From positions 62,001-126,000 of the forward strand of contig JAIVFJ010000031.1 of NCBI GenBank assembly GCA_025765615.1: 64,000 nt of DNA, given 5' to 3'. Numbering within the stretch: position 1 is the first letter of the stretch; the number at the start of each line of letters is the position of its first letter. This DNA comes from Zopfochytrium polystomum. Taxonomy: Eukaryota > Chytridiomycota > Chytridiomycetes > Chytridiales > Chytridiaceae. Position numbers and translations under genes: made by a program. Under the pieces are notes generated by a model. That model saw only the letters and a program-made list of their open reading frames with translations. It searched no databases and was not told where the DNA came from. This document shows positions 11,558 through 26,000 of the stretch, one piece after another.

Positions 11558-13577
11558 TTATTTTCGCCTATTTTTCCCAACAGTTTGTCCTTTCTTTTGG
11601 TCAACCCACACCAAAACTCCGCGGTCCATTACCCTTTCACCTCCATTCATCAAGTCGAAGCAGCCACGGCACCACCAGCAAGGATTCACCCGCGCCAGTG
11701 GATGGTCGATCGTATACATTTCCGCAATTGCTGCCTCGCACATGTGGCACTTGCGGTGGAGGAGAGACGACTCCATGCGCAGGCGGGGAGTAAGAGGAAG
11801 GTTGCCGACTCTTTTTGCTGCCGGCTTTCGGGTAAATCTAGAAGCAGAGGAAGTCCGCATTTGTGAGTCTTTCTGGCAACCTGCCCAAGACGGCGACGAA
11901 CGAGTTTCCTCACCGAATGTCTCGTACCCACATCAAATGCTCGCATATTCCACCCTCAACGCAACTGCCGGCCCGCCTGTTTGTTGCTCCAGCTCCCTCG
12001 TTTTCCGACGTACCAAAGCCAACTTCGTGAATGAACCACGCATCGGCGTGGAGCGTTGCTTGGATATCGGTCCATGCCGCATCCGGCATGCCAAGTGTCC
12101 CGTCGCCAAAAAATTTAACTTGCAAACCATCGCTCGGTGCCCTTTTACGATCTTCTAGCCACTTTGCTGTGTTCCGTGAAGGCAGTGGAGTAGAAGATGC
12201 GCGAGGTGTCGATAGCATCCACGGAGGAAGAGAAAACATCGGCGAAGTTGATGGTATCATTGGTGTGGTTGAAGGCGATGGGGGCGCATAAAGCTTCAAC
12301 CAGGTGTCGATAAAGTTTTCGTAGAGCATCCTTGTCGTCTTTGGGGTCGTTCTGTTGGATGACGACCATGGCACTGCGGAAGGGTTCGATCGACGCAGTG
12401 CTCGTAAAGCCATCCGAGTGGCACCCGTTCGACCATCGCACCATGCGACTCCGTTAATTACAAACATCGAAAGACCGAAACACTTTGTATCGACTGATTT
12501 GACGGCGGACGAGGACGTGGATGCCGCGTTTCGAGTCGTTGGCGCAGCAGCAGGACCAAATAAATGCACTGCTGAGGCTGGGCAATCGATGACGTCGCGA
12601 AGAGCAGAAAGTCGGGTTGACGCGAAAACTGCAATATCAGCCATGAGCGTTGGGAGGTACTGACTGACAATGGTGTTCTGAACAGATGCAGGCTCAGCAA
12701 TGTGAAGTGTGATGGTTGTACGTGTGTCATAATGATGAAACGCTTCATCGATGACTCCATTACAATGACCGTCCAAAGTACGATCCCACCGATTTTTCAC
12801 ATCGCGATGGCGTGGAACAGTGCGAATTGCTGACGGCTTCACACAGCGCACGTCGCTTCCCTCGAGGAGTGTCTCCAATGGACCCAATTCGCGCTCCGCG
12901 TGCTGCGACTCCACGCGCCGAGACCATCGCGACCTCAGCGCGTGTAAATTGCTCAACTCTTCGTCCAAGTCTAAGGATGGATGAGACGAAATGGAAGGAA
13001 CGGCGGAGAGGCCACATTGAAGTCTCAGGTCCTCGGCCATGGGATCATTCGCGAACTTTCCAGTGGAGGAAGTGGGTGGTGGCCCAGCGGCGGAAGGACG
13101 TTCGCTGGGATCGTCGCGCTGGTATGATACATTGCCTGTTCGCTGTCTCTTACGTGGAGGCGACTGACCGGAGGCTGCTCCAGGAGCCCGCTTATGGCTG
13201 GAAGCAAGGCGGGCACTTCTTCGAGTTTGTAGTGTTCCATGAGAACTATGACTGGGGAGCGCATCCAAACGAGAAAGAGCTGAAGACGCTGCCTCCATGA
13301 AAGCTTTAAGGTCTATTGGTGACGATCCCGGCCGGTCGTAGGGAGCGAACTGGTGTGTTTGGGGAGTGCCAGGGTTTGAAGATGAGTGGGCCAGCTCAAA
13401 GATGAGTGAGCCAGCAGCGCGCTGACTTACCCACGCTGAGGAGCTGCGTGCGTGCTCGGGCCTTGCTTGGGAGACAATTGTTCGAGCATTCGCATTCGAG
13501 CCCACTGGCGCGGCCGGCACCTCCTCAATCGCGACTGCCGCAGGTAGCTCATCTGCGCTGGCATCCTCCGCGCTCAT
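11558..13577 (-). CDS. SNAPC3: snRNA-activating protein complex subunit 3 (SNAPC3-like)
   Basis: Four exons, 13577-12442, 12373-12223, 12161-11914 and 11837-11558, join in phase to about 604 residues. SNAPC3 is part of SNAPc, which binds the proximal sequence element of snRNA promoters for Pol II and Pol III. The N-terminal 190 residues are low-complexity. The conserved core includes LSALRDVIDCPAS, GGICEHLMWVRDIR (family: GDCEH..., the CEH zinc ligands) and the C-terminal CHMCEAA... PCWWCRGCFDLM, matching the family's CxxC...PCxFCxxCF ending. Two introns in the middle (12441-12374 and 12222-12162) are inferred because the coding frame visibly switches twice there. Each fits GT-AG and phase, but the residues they remove could be real if these were indels instead. 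Confidence 0.78.
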
Positions 13578-13645
13578 TGTATTGAAGGCGGAACAGCCGT
13601 TTGATCTGGCAGGCTTTCATTTTCTTTGACGTGGAAAACAGGGAC
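13578..13645. promoter_or_regulatory. Very short bidirectional promoter, SNAPC3/CLPTM1
   Basis: Only 68 bases lie between the SNAPC3 start codon and the chosen CLPTM1 start. An in-frame ATG at 13601 would make the gap only 23 bases, so the downstream ATG at 13646 was preferred. Confidence 0.45.
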
Positions 13646-16302
13646 ATGGTAGAGCCAACCGTCGCCACCGCGCCAAGGGCAGCGGGAGCGCCTCCGGCCG
13701 GCAACCCTCAGCAGCAGCAGCAGCAGCAAGGTGGTGGCTTCGCCGACATCCTACAGACGATCGTTCGAATGGTGTTAATTTACTACGCGTTTCAGTGGTT
13801 CACCGGTATTAAGGATAGTTCCTCATGCGCAGCTCTGAAGTCTTCTGCAGGAGGAGGGAAAGCGAAAACTCCGGCGAAACCAACCGCTCCCGCCTACGAC
13901 CCGGAGACGGGTCGAGTGATAACTCCGCCTGCAGGAGCCGCGAGACCGGCGGTCTACGCTCCAGTGTGGTCTCAATTGAATGTGCCAACGGTAAGCGATC
14001 TTCATCTCAAAATGGGCTTTTCTATACCTGATCGGTTCCAAAGGACCTATATGTCTATCTCTCTGAAGACGAGGAGTTTTACTCCTTCGCGGACGCAAAC
14101 AAGCTAATTTGGAAGGAGAAAGGTATTATTTATGGGAATCTCTCGGAGACCCGGTACAAGGAAGTGCAAATCGACGTTCCGTTGGTACGCCCGCGTTGCA
14201 AGATATTGAAAGTGTTAACTACCCCTCAGTCCGTGCAAAATAATGGATCGCTTTACGCCCACATGTACTTGACACAACGAGGCCGATCACCTAACCCTGT
14301 CGCTAAATCCTACTATGAAGAAGGAACACTGTATTGCAAAAAGCGTAAGTGGTGAACTGTTATACAAGCAACGCGCACTTACTTGCATTGCATCTGCACC
14401 AGTCCTCACCCGTTATCGAAAGAAAATCAAAGAAATCGCCAAGAAAAAGCTTATTGACACGTCTAAAAAAACCGAGGAAGGGCCTGCCGAAGTGTTGGAC
14501 GAGGTTAGGAGCATTTGATGTGGGATGCGATCGTCTTAAATCGCTGTTTTCTTTCAGGAAGCCGAAGATGGCGACGAGCCATGGGTATCGTACTGGTGGA
14601 ACAATGTCACTATCAGTGTCATGGGCGATGCAACGCAAGTCCCATCCAACACGCACCCGTCAGCGATGCAAAGTAAGTCGTCCTAAAACGTCCCCTTGAA
14701 TTAGACTGATCGAATTAGATATCCGCATCCACCCCGACGGCCAGCGGTACTACCCATTCTTTGAAGTCGACGACTTTTGGCTGCTGACGGACAACTTGCA
14801 GCCGATCAACTCGACTGTCAAAAAGTTGAACCTATCACTCGCCTTCACTGAGAAGTCTTTCTGGTATTACCAGACTTTGAAGATTGTCGACGATAATTTC
14901 AAGGTGCAGGCGTCAATGCTTGGCCAGGATACAAGAGAGCATGAGCAAATGAAGGTGAGCGCGTCGAAATCCTTCTCGCTAAACTAACCACTTATTTAGA
15001 GGATGGTTCTGGAGACCAACCCGATTCTTCTAATAATTACAATGGTTGTTTCCACCCTGCACTCAGTTTTCGACTTCCTTGCGTTCAAAAACGGTAATTG
15101 TCGAATCCAGTTTCCTCTCCTCTGCTTTGTTTACTCAACATGTTGCAGATATTCAGTTTTGGCAAGGGAAAAAGGACATGGATGGCATGTCCTTCCGGAC
15201 GATTGTCATGAACGTGGCTTTCCAACTGGTTATCTTCCTCTACCTCCTCGACAACGAAACTTCGTGGATGATTGTTATCTCGAACGGAATTGGTCTTGCG
15301 ATTGAGGCGTGGAAGATTCAAAAGACTGTTATTGTGAAGGTAACTGCCAATTCACAGCGTCAACGTTGGGAAGGCTTATACTTCTTTGATCAGCCCAAGC
15401 AATCGTTCCCATTTATCGAATTCATCGACAAGTACAAACCCTCGAAGCTTGCACGAAAAACCCAAAAGTACGATCAGGTAAGATCTCAGTCTAGTCATCT
15501 ACTACTGTTTTTTTCCTGGTGACTTTCTGATCTTCACGAAGATGGCTTTCCAATATCTGGCCTACGCCCTCTACCCACTCCTTTTCGGGTACACTATCTA
15601 TTCCCTCATGTACGAGGAGCATAAGAGCTGGTATTCTTTTGTCGTAGGAACATTGGTCGGATTCGTTTACATGTTCGGTATGCTGTAAAGTCACCCTATT
15701 CAACCGATTAACTTTCAATCGTAGGGTTTATCAGCATGACCCCGCAGCTGTTCATTAACTACAAGCTGAAGTCTGTTGCACACATGCCCTGGAAAACCTT
15801 CATGTACAAGGCTTTGAACACAGTTATTGGTAGGGTTTGCGATACTTCAGTGTAACAAATAGTTAATTGGGCTTAATTATCAATGATACATAGACGACCT
15901 CTTTGCCTTTGTCATCAAGATGCCATGGCTTCACCGCCTTGCCTGCTTCCGAGGTAAACTAAGCGTTGGCCGTCGTGATTTCATTGAAACCAAATTTGTT
16001 CTCCGGTTCTGCCAGATGACCTCATTTTCGTCATCTACCTGTATCAACGGTGGATCTACCCTGAAGATAAGCGGCGACGAAATGAGTTTGGCCAGGTCGG
16101 TGAGGTTGGGCCCGACGATGAGGACGACGACGACGATTCGGACGACGAAGAAGTCAAAAAGAAGAGGGAGGAGAAAAAGGCCAAAAAGGATGTAGAGGAT
16201 AAAAACGCGAAGGTTGCTGGAGAACAAGCCAAGTCGGAGGGTGAGAAAGATGGCCTTCGTAAGCGCGTGACCGGGGCGAAATCCGCGGAGGCCCAGCAGT
16301 AA
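13646..16302 (+). CDS. CLPTM1: CLPTM1-family multi-pass membrane protein
   Basis: Twelve exons with consistent phase throughout (last 16016-16302) give about 687 residues. CLPTM1 family members are ER/Golgi multi-pass proteins. Animal members trap or traffic receptors, and related proteins are proposed lipid scramblases. The N terminus has a glutamine run from a CAG repeat (13711-13729). The luminal domain contains LYVYLSEDEEF, LYAHMYLTQRGRSP and DDFWLLTDNLQPIN. The membrane region runs from TNPILLIITMVVSTLHSVFDFLAFKND through VAFQLVIFLYLLDN, MAFQYLAYALYPLLFGYTIY, GFISMTPQLFINYKLKSVAHMPW and LIFVIYLYQRWIYPED, all in family order. A highly acidic stretch (DDEDDDDDSDDEE) and a Lys-rich tail follow, a little longer than usual. 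Confidence 0.95.
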
Positions 16303-16349
16303 AGCACTGCGCAATAAATTCTTGGAAAAAACAAGAAAATGGAAGCTGA

Positions 16350-17488
16350 GCTCCAAGCACCAACCGGAAGAGGACGCCGTGCCGGTACTTGGCCGTCGAC
16401 GGATATTGCCGATTTAGGGATAGCTGCTTTTTCGATCATAGCGCGAGCGTAAATGAGAGGCGCCCCGGTCCAAGCAAGCGGCAACCTTGCAGGAACTGGG
16501 CGCGCTACTGATACTGCCAATTCGGCGACAGCTGCTTCTTTGTTCACTCAGAGCAACTGAAGACCGTGGTGCTGCTCCGGCCGCTGGAAATTCTCGGAAA
16601 TCTGAGGACGAAGCTCTCACAAGCGATGCGGATCATGCAAAGTTGTTTACTACTGTGGCAAGTAGTGACCACCAAGTGTGTGCGTGTGTCGACCCTCTAT
16701 TTGCTCCGCGCTGTGCCCCCACTCATGCACCTCTATACGCCGAAACAAAAGCAATCCCACTGGCCAACGCACAAGACGACGTGCGCCGCGGCAGGCAAAC
16801 CGCCCAGCACGTTCCACAGCCTCGCCCTCCGCAGGCTCGTCCTCGACACCGAAGAAGCCTGCGTCCGACTAGACGAACACGAGCACGTCCTCTGCGAACC
16901 CATTCCCGTCACCCATCCAATGGTCTGTGGGCCTCAGTCCCGAAACTGCCGCCGAGTGGTTCGTTGACTGCTACCGCATGCGCGTGGATGACGACTATGT
17001 ATGGGGTGGTGGTAAGCTTCGCTAGGTGTGCGGACGTGGCGGAGGAAACGCCTTCGTTTCGAACTTTCTGGTCTTTTGCAGGTTGGCCGTTCGCAACAAA
17101 GTCGTCCCAGAAGGATGGAGTTGGCCGTTGACGACAAGAAGAGCAACAGAGCTGATTCGATTCGCGTTTGAAAAGTCGGATGCGCAGGTTCGCTTGGGAC
17201 AGCGGGGTTTCCATTCCATTTGCGAAACAGCTGCCGACTGCGTTACTTACACGCTTGGTCTCGATTTGAAAAGGAAAAGTGCGGCTCGGAAAACTACTTC
17301 ATGGGGGTGTTTGGTGGGAGGTCTCTTCGAATGGTTGGCGAGCTCGTGTATGGAACTCGAAAGCGTTCCAGGATTTGTCCCGCGAGGTCTCGCAGCACTT
17401 TGGAAGACGCTCAATCCCACCTGACTCTCAGTTTGAGGACGTTGGTGGCTCGTCTATTTGGCGGGCGCTGCTGCGGAGCTCGTTATAG
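16350..17488 (+). pseudogene. Disrupted C3H / MYND zinc-finger gene
   Basis: Two CCCH fingers with the exact C-x8-C-x5-C-x3-H spacing are legible in one frame: PCRYLAVDGYCRFRDSC... (16378-16441) and PCRNWARY, then a TGA stop at 16509-16511, then YCQFGDSCFFVH. The stop sits where a conserved Gly is usual. The ATG at 16339 is out of frame with the first finger. Downstream, a MYND-like piece (CGSCKVVYYCGK) and QSHWPTHKTTC lie in different frames. They are followed by family-like pieces: SPETAAEWFVDCYRMRVDDDYVWGG, AVRNKVVPEGWSWPL, SENYFMGVFGGRSLRMV and REVSQHFGRRS. Some frame changes fit short introns (one ends at the AAAAG before GAAAAGTGC), others do not. It may be a pseudogene or a stretch with base errors. 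The conserved text shows it was recently a gene. Confidence 0.5.
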
Positions 17489-17519
17489 GAAAGTGCTTCG
17501 TTCGTTGTCATTACATACA

Positions 17520-18861
17520 ATGCCTACGTCCGGCAGCGCACCGTACGAAATGACAGAGGGCAACCGCTCTGCGCTCCTTGTCAGCCAGCCTCCACGCACA
17601 GCCTTCATTCAATTTTTCTCTCTCTGGAGACAAGCACACACACGCATGTTCCCCAATCGCACCCTCATTGTGAACCCATCAGCAGCGCCGCCGATCCCAC
17701 CGGGCGCCTCCCGCATAAGCCATCTAATGGCACTTTCAGCTGAGCAGAAGGTTCGCCTTGCGAAAGCAAAAGAATACGCAAAGGATCAGACAGCCCTGGT
17801 GAGTCAAGTCTCCTCTGCCCACACGTGCGTGGATGCTGTCGTCGACTTGTCTGGCGGTCCTCTCCACTTCCTTCAAGCTGCCTGTCCACTGAAGATTCGC
17901 CTCCCCTGTTTCAGCTCCTGGCCGCCAAACATGCCGCCAATCCATCCTTGCCGCCTTCGGTGGCTGCTGCCCTTATCAGCGCTGCCACTCACAACCTCAA
18001 CGCCTCTCCTTCAAGAAGCCCTTCTTCCCTAAACCTCAGCCTTCCCGCTGTACCTCCCCCAGCCGTCGCAGCACTCCCAGTTCCGCCCCACTTACCCGCC
18101 AACCTCACTGCGGCCGATTTGAGGACGCTTTCGGCTATGTCTCGTGTCTACGTTGGGTCGATTAGCTTCGAAGTGCAGGAACATCACATCCGCGACGTGT
18201 TTGGCCAGTTTGGCTCGGTGCGAAATGTTACGATGTCCCTGGATGCAACGACCGGCAGACACAAAGGGTTCTGCTTTGTCGAGTTTGATTACCCAGAGTC
18301 GGCTGAGATTACTTTGGACGCGATGAACGGAATTGAGATTGGTGGCCGCACGCTCAAAGTGGGTCGACCCAACAATTACAATCCCGCCATCGGACAAGTC
18401 ATTCCCGTTCCCTCGCCCTGCCGCATATTTGTTGCAAACGTGAACGAGAACGTGACCGAGGAAATGGCTAAATCAATATTTGAAGCTTTTGGAGACGTAA
18501 AAGGCGTTGCCTTTATGGTAGGTCCATTCCTGGGCTCGAGCAATTTTCTCATTTGAAACCCTTATCCCCAGCCTGACGCGCTAACGCGTAAACATCGCGG
18601 TTGTGGGTACGTATTATCTTGTTTTTGCCGCAGCAACAGTACCTCCACTGGGTCCAGGATAATCATCCATCCCCACCGCCCAATCCCTCGCATTTTTCCC
18701 CACAACGATCCATTGCGTGGCTACATATTTACCTGCAATCCCTCCGCTACTATCGCACTTTGCTTTTTTCCATTTTTTCGTTGTATCCACCTGCTATGCC
18801 TTCTTCTCGTCGCTACATCCCCGCAAACCATAAACCGGAAAGTCCCCCGCGCAAACCACCG

Positions 18862-18892
<31 letters not shown>

Positions 18893-19933
18893 ACGCACCG
18901 TCGTCGCGGTCGGATCGGATGGATACCTTCCAATCAAACCTGACAAAATGCTCTCAGACGTTATCCGAGAAACCACCCCCCAAAAAAAGACACTCCCTTC
19001 TACCCTGCCATTCCCTCAACTCCCTCCACGCTCTGTTGCGGCTAACTGATTTTGTCCTTCTTGTCGCGGTTAATCGAACTAACAAATCGCCACTGCCCGT
19101 CAGGTATGTCGATTTCTCTGCCGAAACCGCTGCAGCCTCCGCCATCGCCGCCATGAAAGACGGTAGCTTCGAGCTGGGCGGCCTCCGCGTCCGCACCTGG
19201 CGTGCCGTCATTGGCGGGCCCATGCCCGAAGGAATGTCCGCCCTCGACCGCCTCCCTGTCGTCAATCCAGCCACACTAGTTAACCCCACCGCTGGTGCGT
19301 CCGCAGCCGCTGCTTCAGCGGGTGTATCGAACGGGACGAACGGCGGCGGCGGCATAGGCCTGACGAACCCGGCCATCGCCAACGCACTCAAAACGGCCAT
19401 CCAAAAGGTGCAGGCACAGGTTGCGGAGGAGAACGCGAGCCTGGAGGAAAATCTGACAATCAGCGCGAGCCAACGGTATTCGATTATGCAGAAGTTGTTG
19501 CGGAGCGAGGAATCGGTGGTTCGTTCTTCAATCTTTTCACGTCAACCTGGTTTCACATTGTTACTAACGTGTTGGTTGATTGGTGTTCCAGCCAAACAGT
19601 TCGGTCACAGAATTTCTGCACATGGCCACCCGCGGAGAGGTCGATGACGAGCTTCGGGAGGACGTCACTGACGAATGCACCAAGTACGGGCGGGTTGTTC
19701 GCGTTGCTGTGTGGGCTGCTCCGCCGCCCACGCCCTCCAGTGCGGCAGAGTCAGACCCAGTCTCAATTTTTGTCCAATTTGCATCCACGAGTGAGGCCGT
19801 TCAAGCAAAGAACGCTGTTCAGGGTCGATTTTTTGCTGGCCGACAGCTGGAAGCGAAGGTATTTGACGAAGGCAAGTTCAAGGAGCTTATTGATAAGGGG
19901 TCGGAGGGTGGCTTGATTGCCGACTGGAAGTAA
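17520..19933 (+). CDS. PUF60: Poly(U)-binding splicing factor PUF60-like
   Basis: Five exons, 17520-17798, 17915-18517, 18572-18606, 19104-19515 and 19592-19933, give about 556 residues. PUF60 helps U2AF recognise pyrimidine tracts at 3' splice sites in the nucleus. The N-terminal ALSAEQKVRLAKAKEYAKDQ matches the family. RRM1 has RVYVGSISF and KGFCFVEF. RRM2 has CRIFVANVNENV and is completed only after splicing the short third exon (HRGCG) to YVDFSAETAAASA. A Gly/Ala-rich linker follows, then a C-terminal UHM-type RRM (EVDDELREDVTDECTKYG, ending GLIADWK). Intron 3 is unusually long (497 bases) and holds a 30-base A tract. The exact start is uncertain, as three in-frame ATGs lie downstream of 17520. 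Confidence 0.9.
18862..18891 (+). repeat. A30 homopolymer inside a PUF60 intron
   Basis: A run of thirty A in intron 3 of the PUF60-like gene. Near-identical tracts occur at 49651 and 57936. Confidence 0.9.
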
Positions 19934-20124
19934 GTGTGTTCAGAGGCCCACACAATTCTGGATGACGACGGCGATGTCCTGCGGTTACTGTGTGCCATTT
20001 TATTTCGATGATTGTTGAAACTGTCTCGTTCGTAGTAAAGACTTAAGTAAATGTGTCCACTCAATCAATCGTGTTTCAGTTGGTTGTTTCGCAAGAATGA
20101 GTAATTTGGAGCGTGAACCCTGAC

Positions 20125-23426
<3,302 letters not shown>

Positions 23427-23739
23427 TCAAACAACTTTGAACAATGGGCGTTTGATAACATGTTTCTGTGGCGCTGCCAAGCTGACTCAATTGGGCAACT
23501 GCTTGGGTGCTGCTGGGCTGTCCAATTGTCATTGCTCAAAAATTGTCGCAACAGTAAGATTGTCAACTGCCTCGACAACGAAACCTCATTCTGAGGTTAC
23601 TGCTTTCAATTTATGACTTTCACTGAATCAGGAACTCAATTAAAGGGTTGAATTTAAATGCGCCAAAACACGGAACGCTGTTAAGTTCTTCAAGGCAACG
23701 GATGCAACACAGTGCCATCGGCTTGTCACCATCAATTTT

Positions 23740-25391
23740 TCACTTGACATCAAGGAGCTTCACTTCGAAATGAAGCGTGGCGTTGGGAGGAATATCAGGT
23801 GGGGCGCCCTTGAGAGAGGCGAAAAAACAGTTAGAATGAGTAGAAAAGTGAGGTTTCAGAACGTACTCGAGAGCCATAAGCAAGCTGAGCTGGGATTGTC
23901 AATTTTCGGGTTCCGCCGACGTTCATTCCCCTAGCAGCAAGAATAACGTCAGACGAGAGAGTCAGTCTACAAAAAGCCAGTAGTACTCAACTGAACACCG
24001 ATATCCCAGCCCTTGATCACCTGGCCCGCGCCAAGCTTGAAAGAGAAAGGCTTACCCCCGCTCGTGTTTGAATCAAAGACCTTTCCGTTTGTGAGTTTTC
24101 CAATGTACCGAACCGAGACTTTTTTCCCATTGTTGGCGCGAGGTCCCTTTCCCATGGTCACGTCCTCGATCGTGAGCCCTGATGGCAGGGTTTTCTTAGT
24201 GGTGCCCGACTCCTCGTCCTTCTTTTTGGGCTCGCTCTTCTTGGGGGACTCCTTGACCTCTTTTTTCGTATTTACGGCTTGCTTTTCCTGCTTGCCCTCC
24301 TTTTGCTTCTGGTCCTTCTTAGCAGGTTGCTCTTGATGCTGTTGCTGCTTCTTCTTTTCCGACTTATCCTTGCTGTCGGTCTTGTTGTCGCCCTTTTTGT
24401 CGTTCTTCGATTTCTGAATAGCCGCAGCCTCCTCCTCTGTAACCTCAACGATCTTAGCCTTCTTTGCAGAGCCTTTAGCCGAAGCCGCAGGCGCAGACTT
24501 GCGCTTTTGACCCAGTAGTGCTTCTAAGGCTTCTTCATCCAACTCTTCCTCCTCCTCTTCCTCGTCGTCATCTTCGTCGTCATCCCCATCTTGATCGAAG
24601 TCCGACGGAATTTCTTCGTCGTCGTCATCGTCCAGATCGATCGGGTTGCCCTCTGCGTCGACGGGTTCTCCGTCGTCGTTGAAGAAGATGCCGTCATCTT
24701 CGTCATCCTCTTCTTCGTCGTCTTCGTCCCCCTCCTCATCGTCCTCGTCGTCGCCGCCAACATCAATAATGTAGTTGCCAGTCAGGTGAACAGTGGCGCC
24801 ACCATCGACTGTAAACGTTATGTCCTCGCCTGCATGACATCAAGTCGACCATCAGAATTGGTGACTCGCAGAGCAAGTGAAATACAGCACGACCATCCGC
24901 TACCTTCAACGAACGTAATGTCCACAACTTGTTGCTCGATTTTTCCGGGCAGCAGGTTTGCGATGACGAATTCATTGTTGTCCACCTTCACCTTGAGCGA
25001 CACGCGATTTCCTTCAGTGGGGGCTTTGGCATCGAGAGCAACCTGAGAAGAGAGTACAGAGGTCAGATCCGAGCGAAACCAGACATAAGTTGCGCAAGAA
25101 CGCTTACATTTGTCAAACGGAAGGAGTTCTCGACGAGCTGGTGAGGGAGGGAGGGGAATCGGACAAGTCCGACAAAGGAGGGTCGGGTTAGATCTGGCGG
25201 CAGAAGCGGGGCGAGAAGAGCAGTCGGGACCCGCCGAAGAGTGACTACGGTAGGGACGAGAAGGAGGGCGGAGTGCGAGGGGGCAAGCCGCGATCGATCG
25301 CGTAGTCCAAGCAGTCTGTCAGCTCTCGCACCTGGTTGTAGGCCGCGTCTTGCTCGCACGCGAGGCCCCAGAACCCAACGGCGGTGGTCAT
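23740..25391 (-). CDS. Nucleolar FKBP-type prolyl isomerase (Fpr3/4, FKBP46-like)
   Basis: About six exons, starting 25391-25332, 25137-25108, 25042-24904 and about 24833 onward. The N-terminal nucleoplasmin-like domain reads [54 protein letters not shown] and NYIIDVGG. Then come long acidic runs ([12 protein letters not shown]...), a Lys-rich basic linker and the C-terminal FKBP domain: [51 protein letters not shown] and [26 protein letters not shown] prolyl isomerases of this class act on histone tails and rDNA chromatin in the nucleolus; rapamycin/FK506 binding is likely. The 5' end is followed by a poly-T stretch and a divergent gene. Confidence 0.93.
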
Positions 25392-26000
25392 TTTCAGGGT
25401 TTGTTATTGATTATCTGTGTTTCAACGGTTTCCTTTCTTTCTTTCTTTTTTTTTTTTTTTTTTCGATCTTGCTTTGTGTGTCCGTTGCTGCTGAGGAAAA
25501 AAGGAAGAAAGAAAGAAAAAGGGCGACAAGTGCACCTGAGACTTTTGGGGTTCAGAAAGAAGAAGAAAAATCACGTGTGCATGGGAGACGAAAAAGCCAC
25601 GTTGACTTCATTGGTGAAGGAGACCGCTGCCTCTGAACCCAACGCAACTCCTTCGTTGATGGCGACGTGATGGGCTGGAGCGCGCCCCCGCCCGATGCCA
25701 GCAGTGTGTTCGAAACAGGTCGTGCACAACCGGAAGATTCTACCTGCCCGCAGCAAAAACCACCGTCTGAACGAATCGAGTGCGAGTTCCGTCCGCACCT
25801 GCCGACTTGACCAACTTCATCCACGTGCTTCGCGCACGCGTCAGATCTCTCGTCAAATAAGCTTTAGTGGACCGCTTGAATAAGCATTTTCTTTGCTCGA
25901 GTTGGCACGGTCGAGATCGAGTGTGGTCCATCCAATGTGGTTCAAACTGCTAGACAACCAACGAAAACCTTAGCGATTTCGCCTCCACAATGCTTTCCCA
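25392..26000. promoter_or_regulatory. Shared upstream region, FKBP / unidentified gene
   Basis: Holds an 18-base T tract (25446-25463), pyrimidine-rich on the plus strand, next to the FKBP start. No gene is supported. Probably promoters for the two divergent genes. Confidence 0.35.

Noticed and set aside
18713..18976. Lys- or Phe-rich frames around the A30 tract
   Set aside because: They are translations of the homopolymer inside a PUF60 intron.
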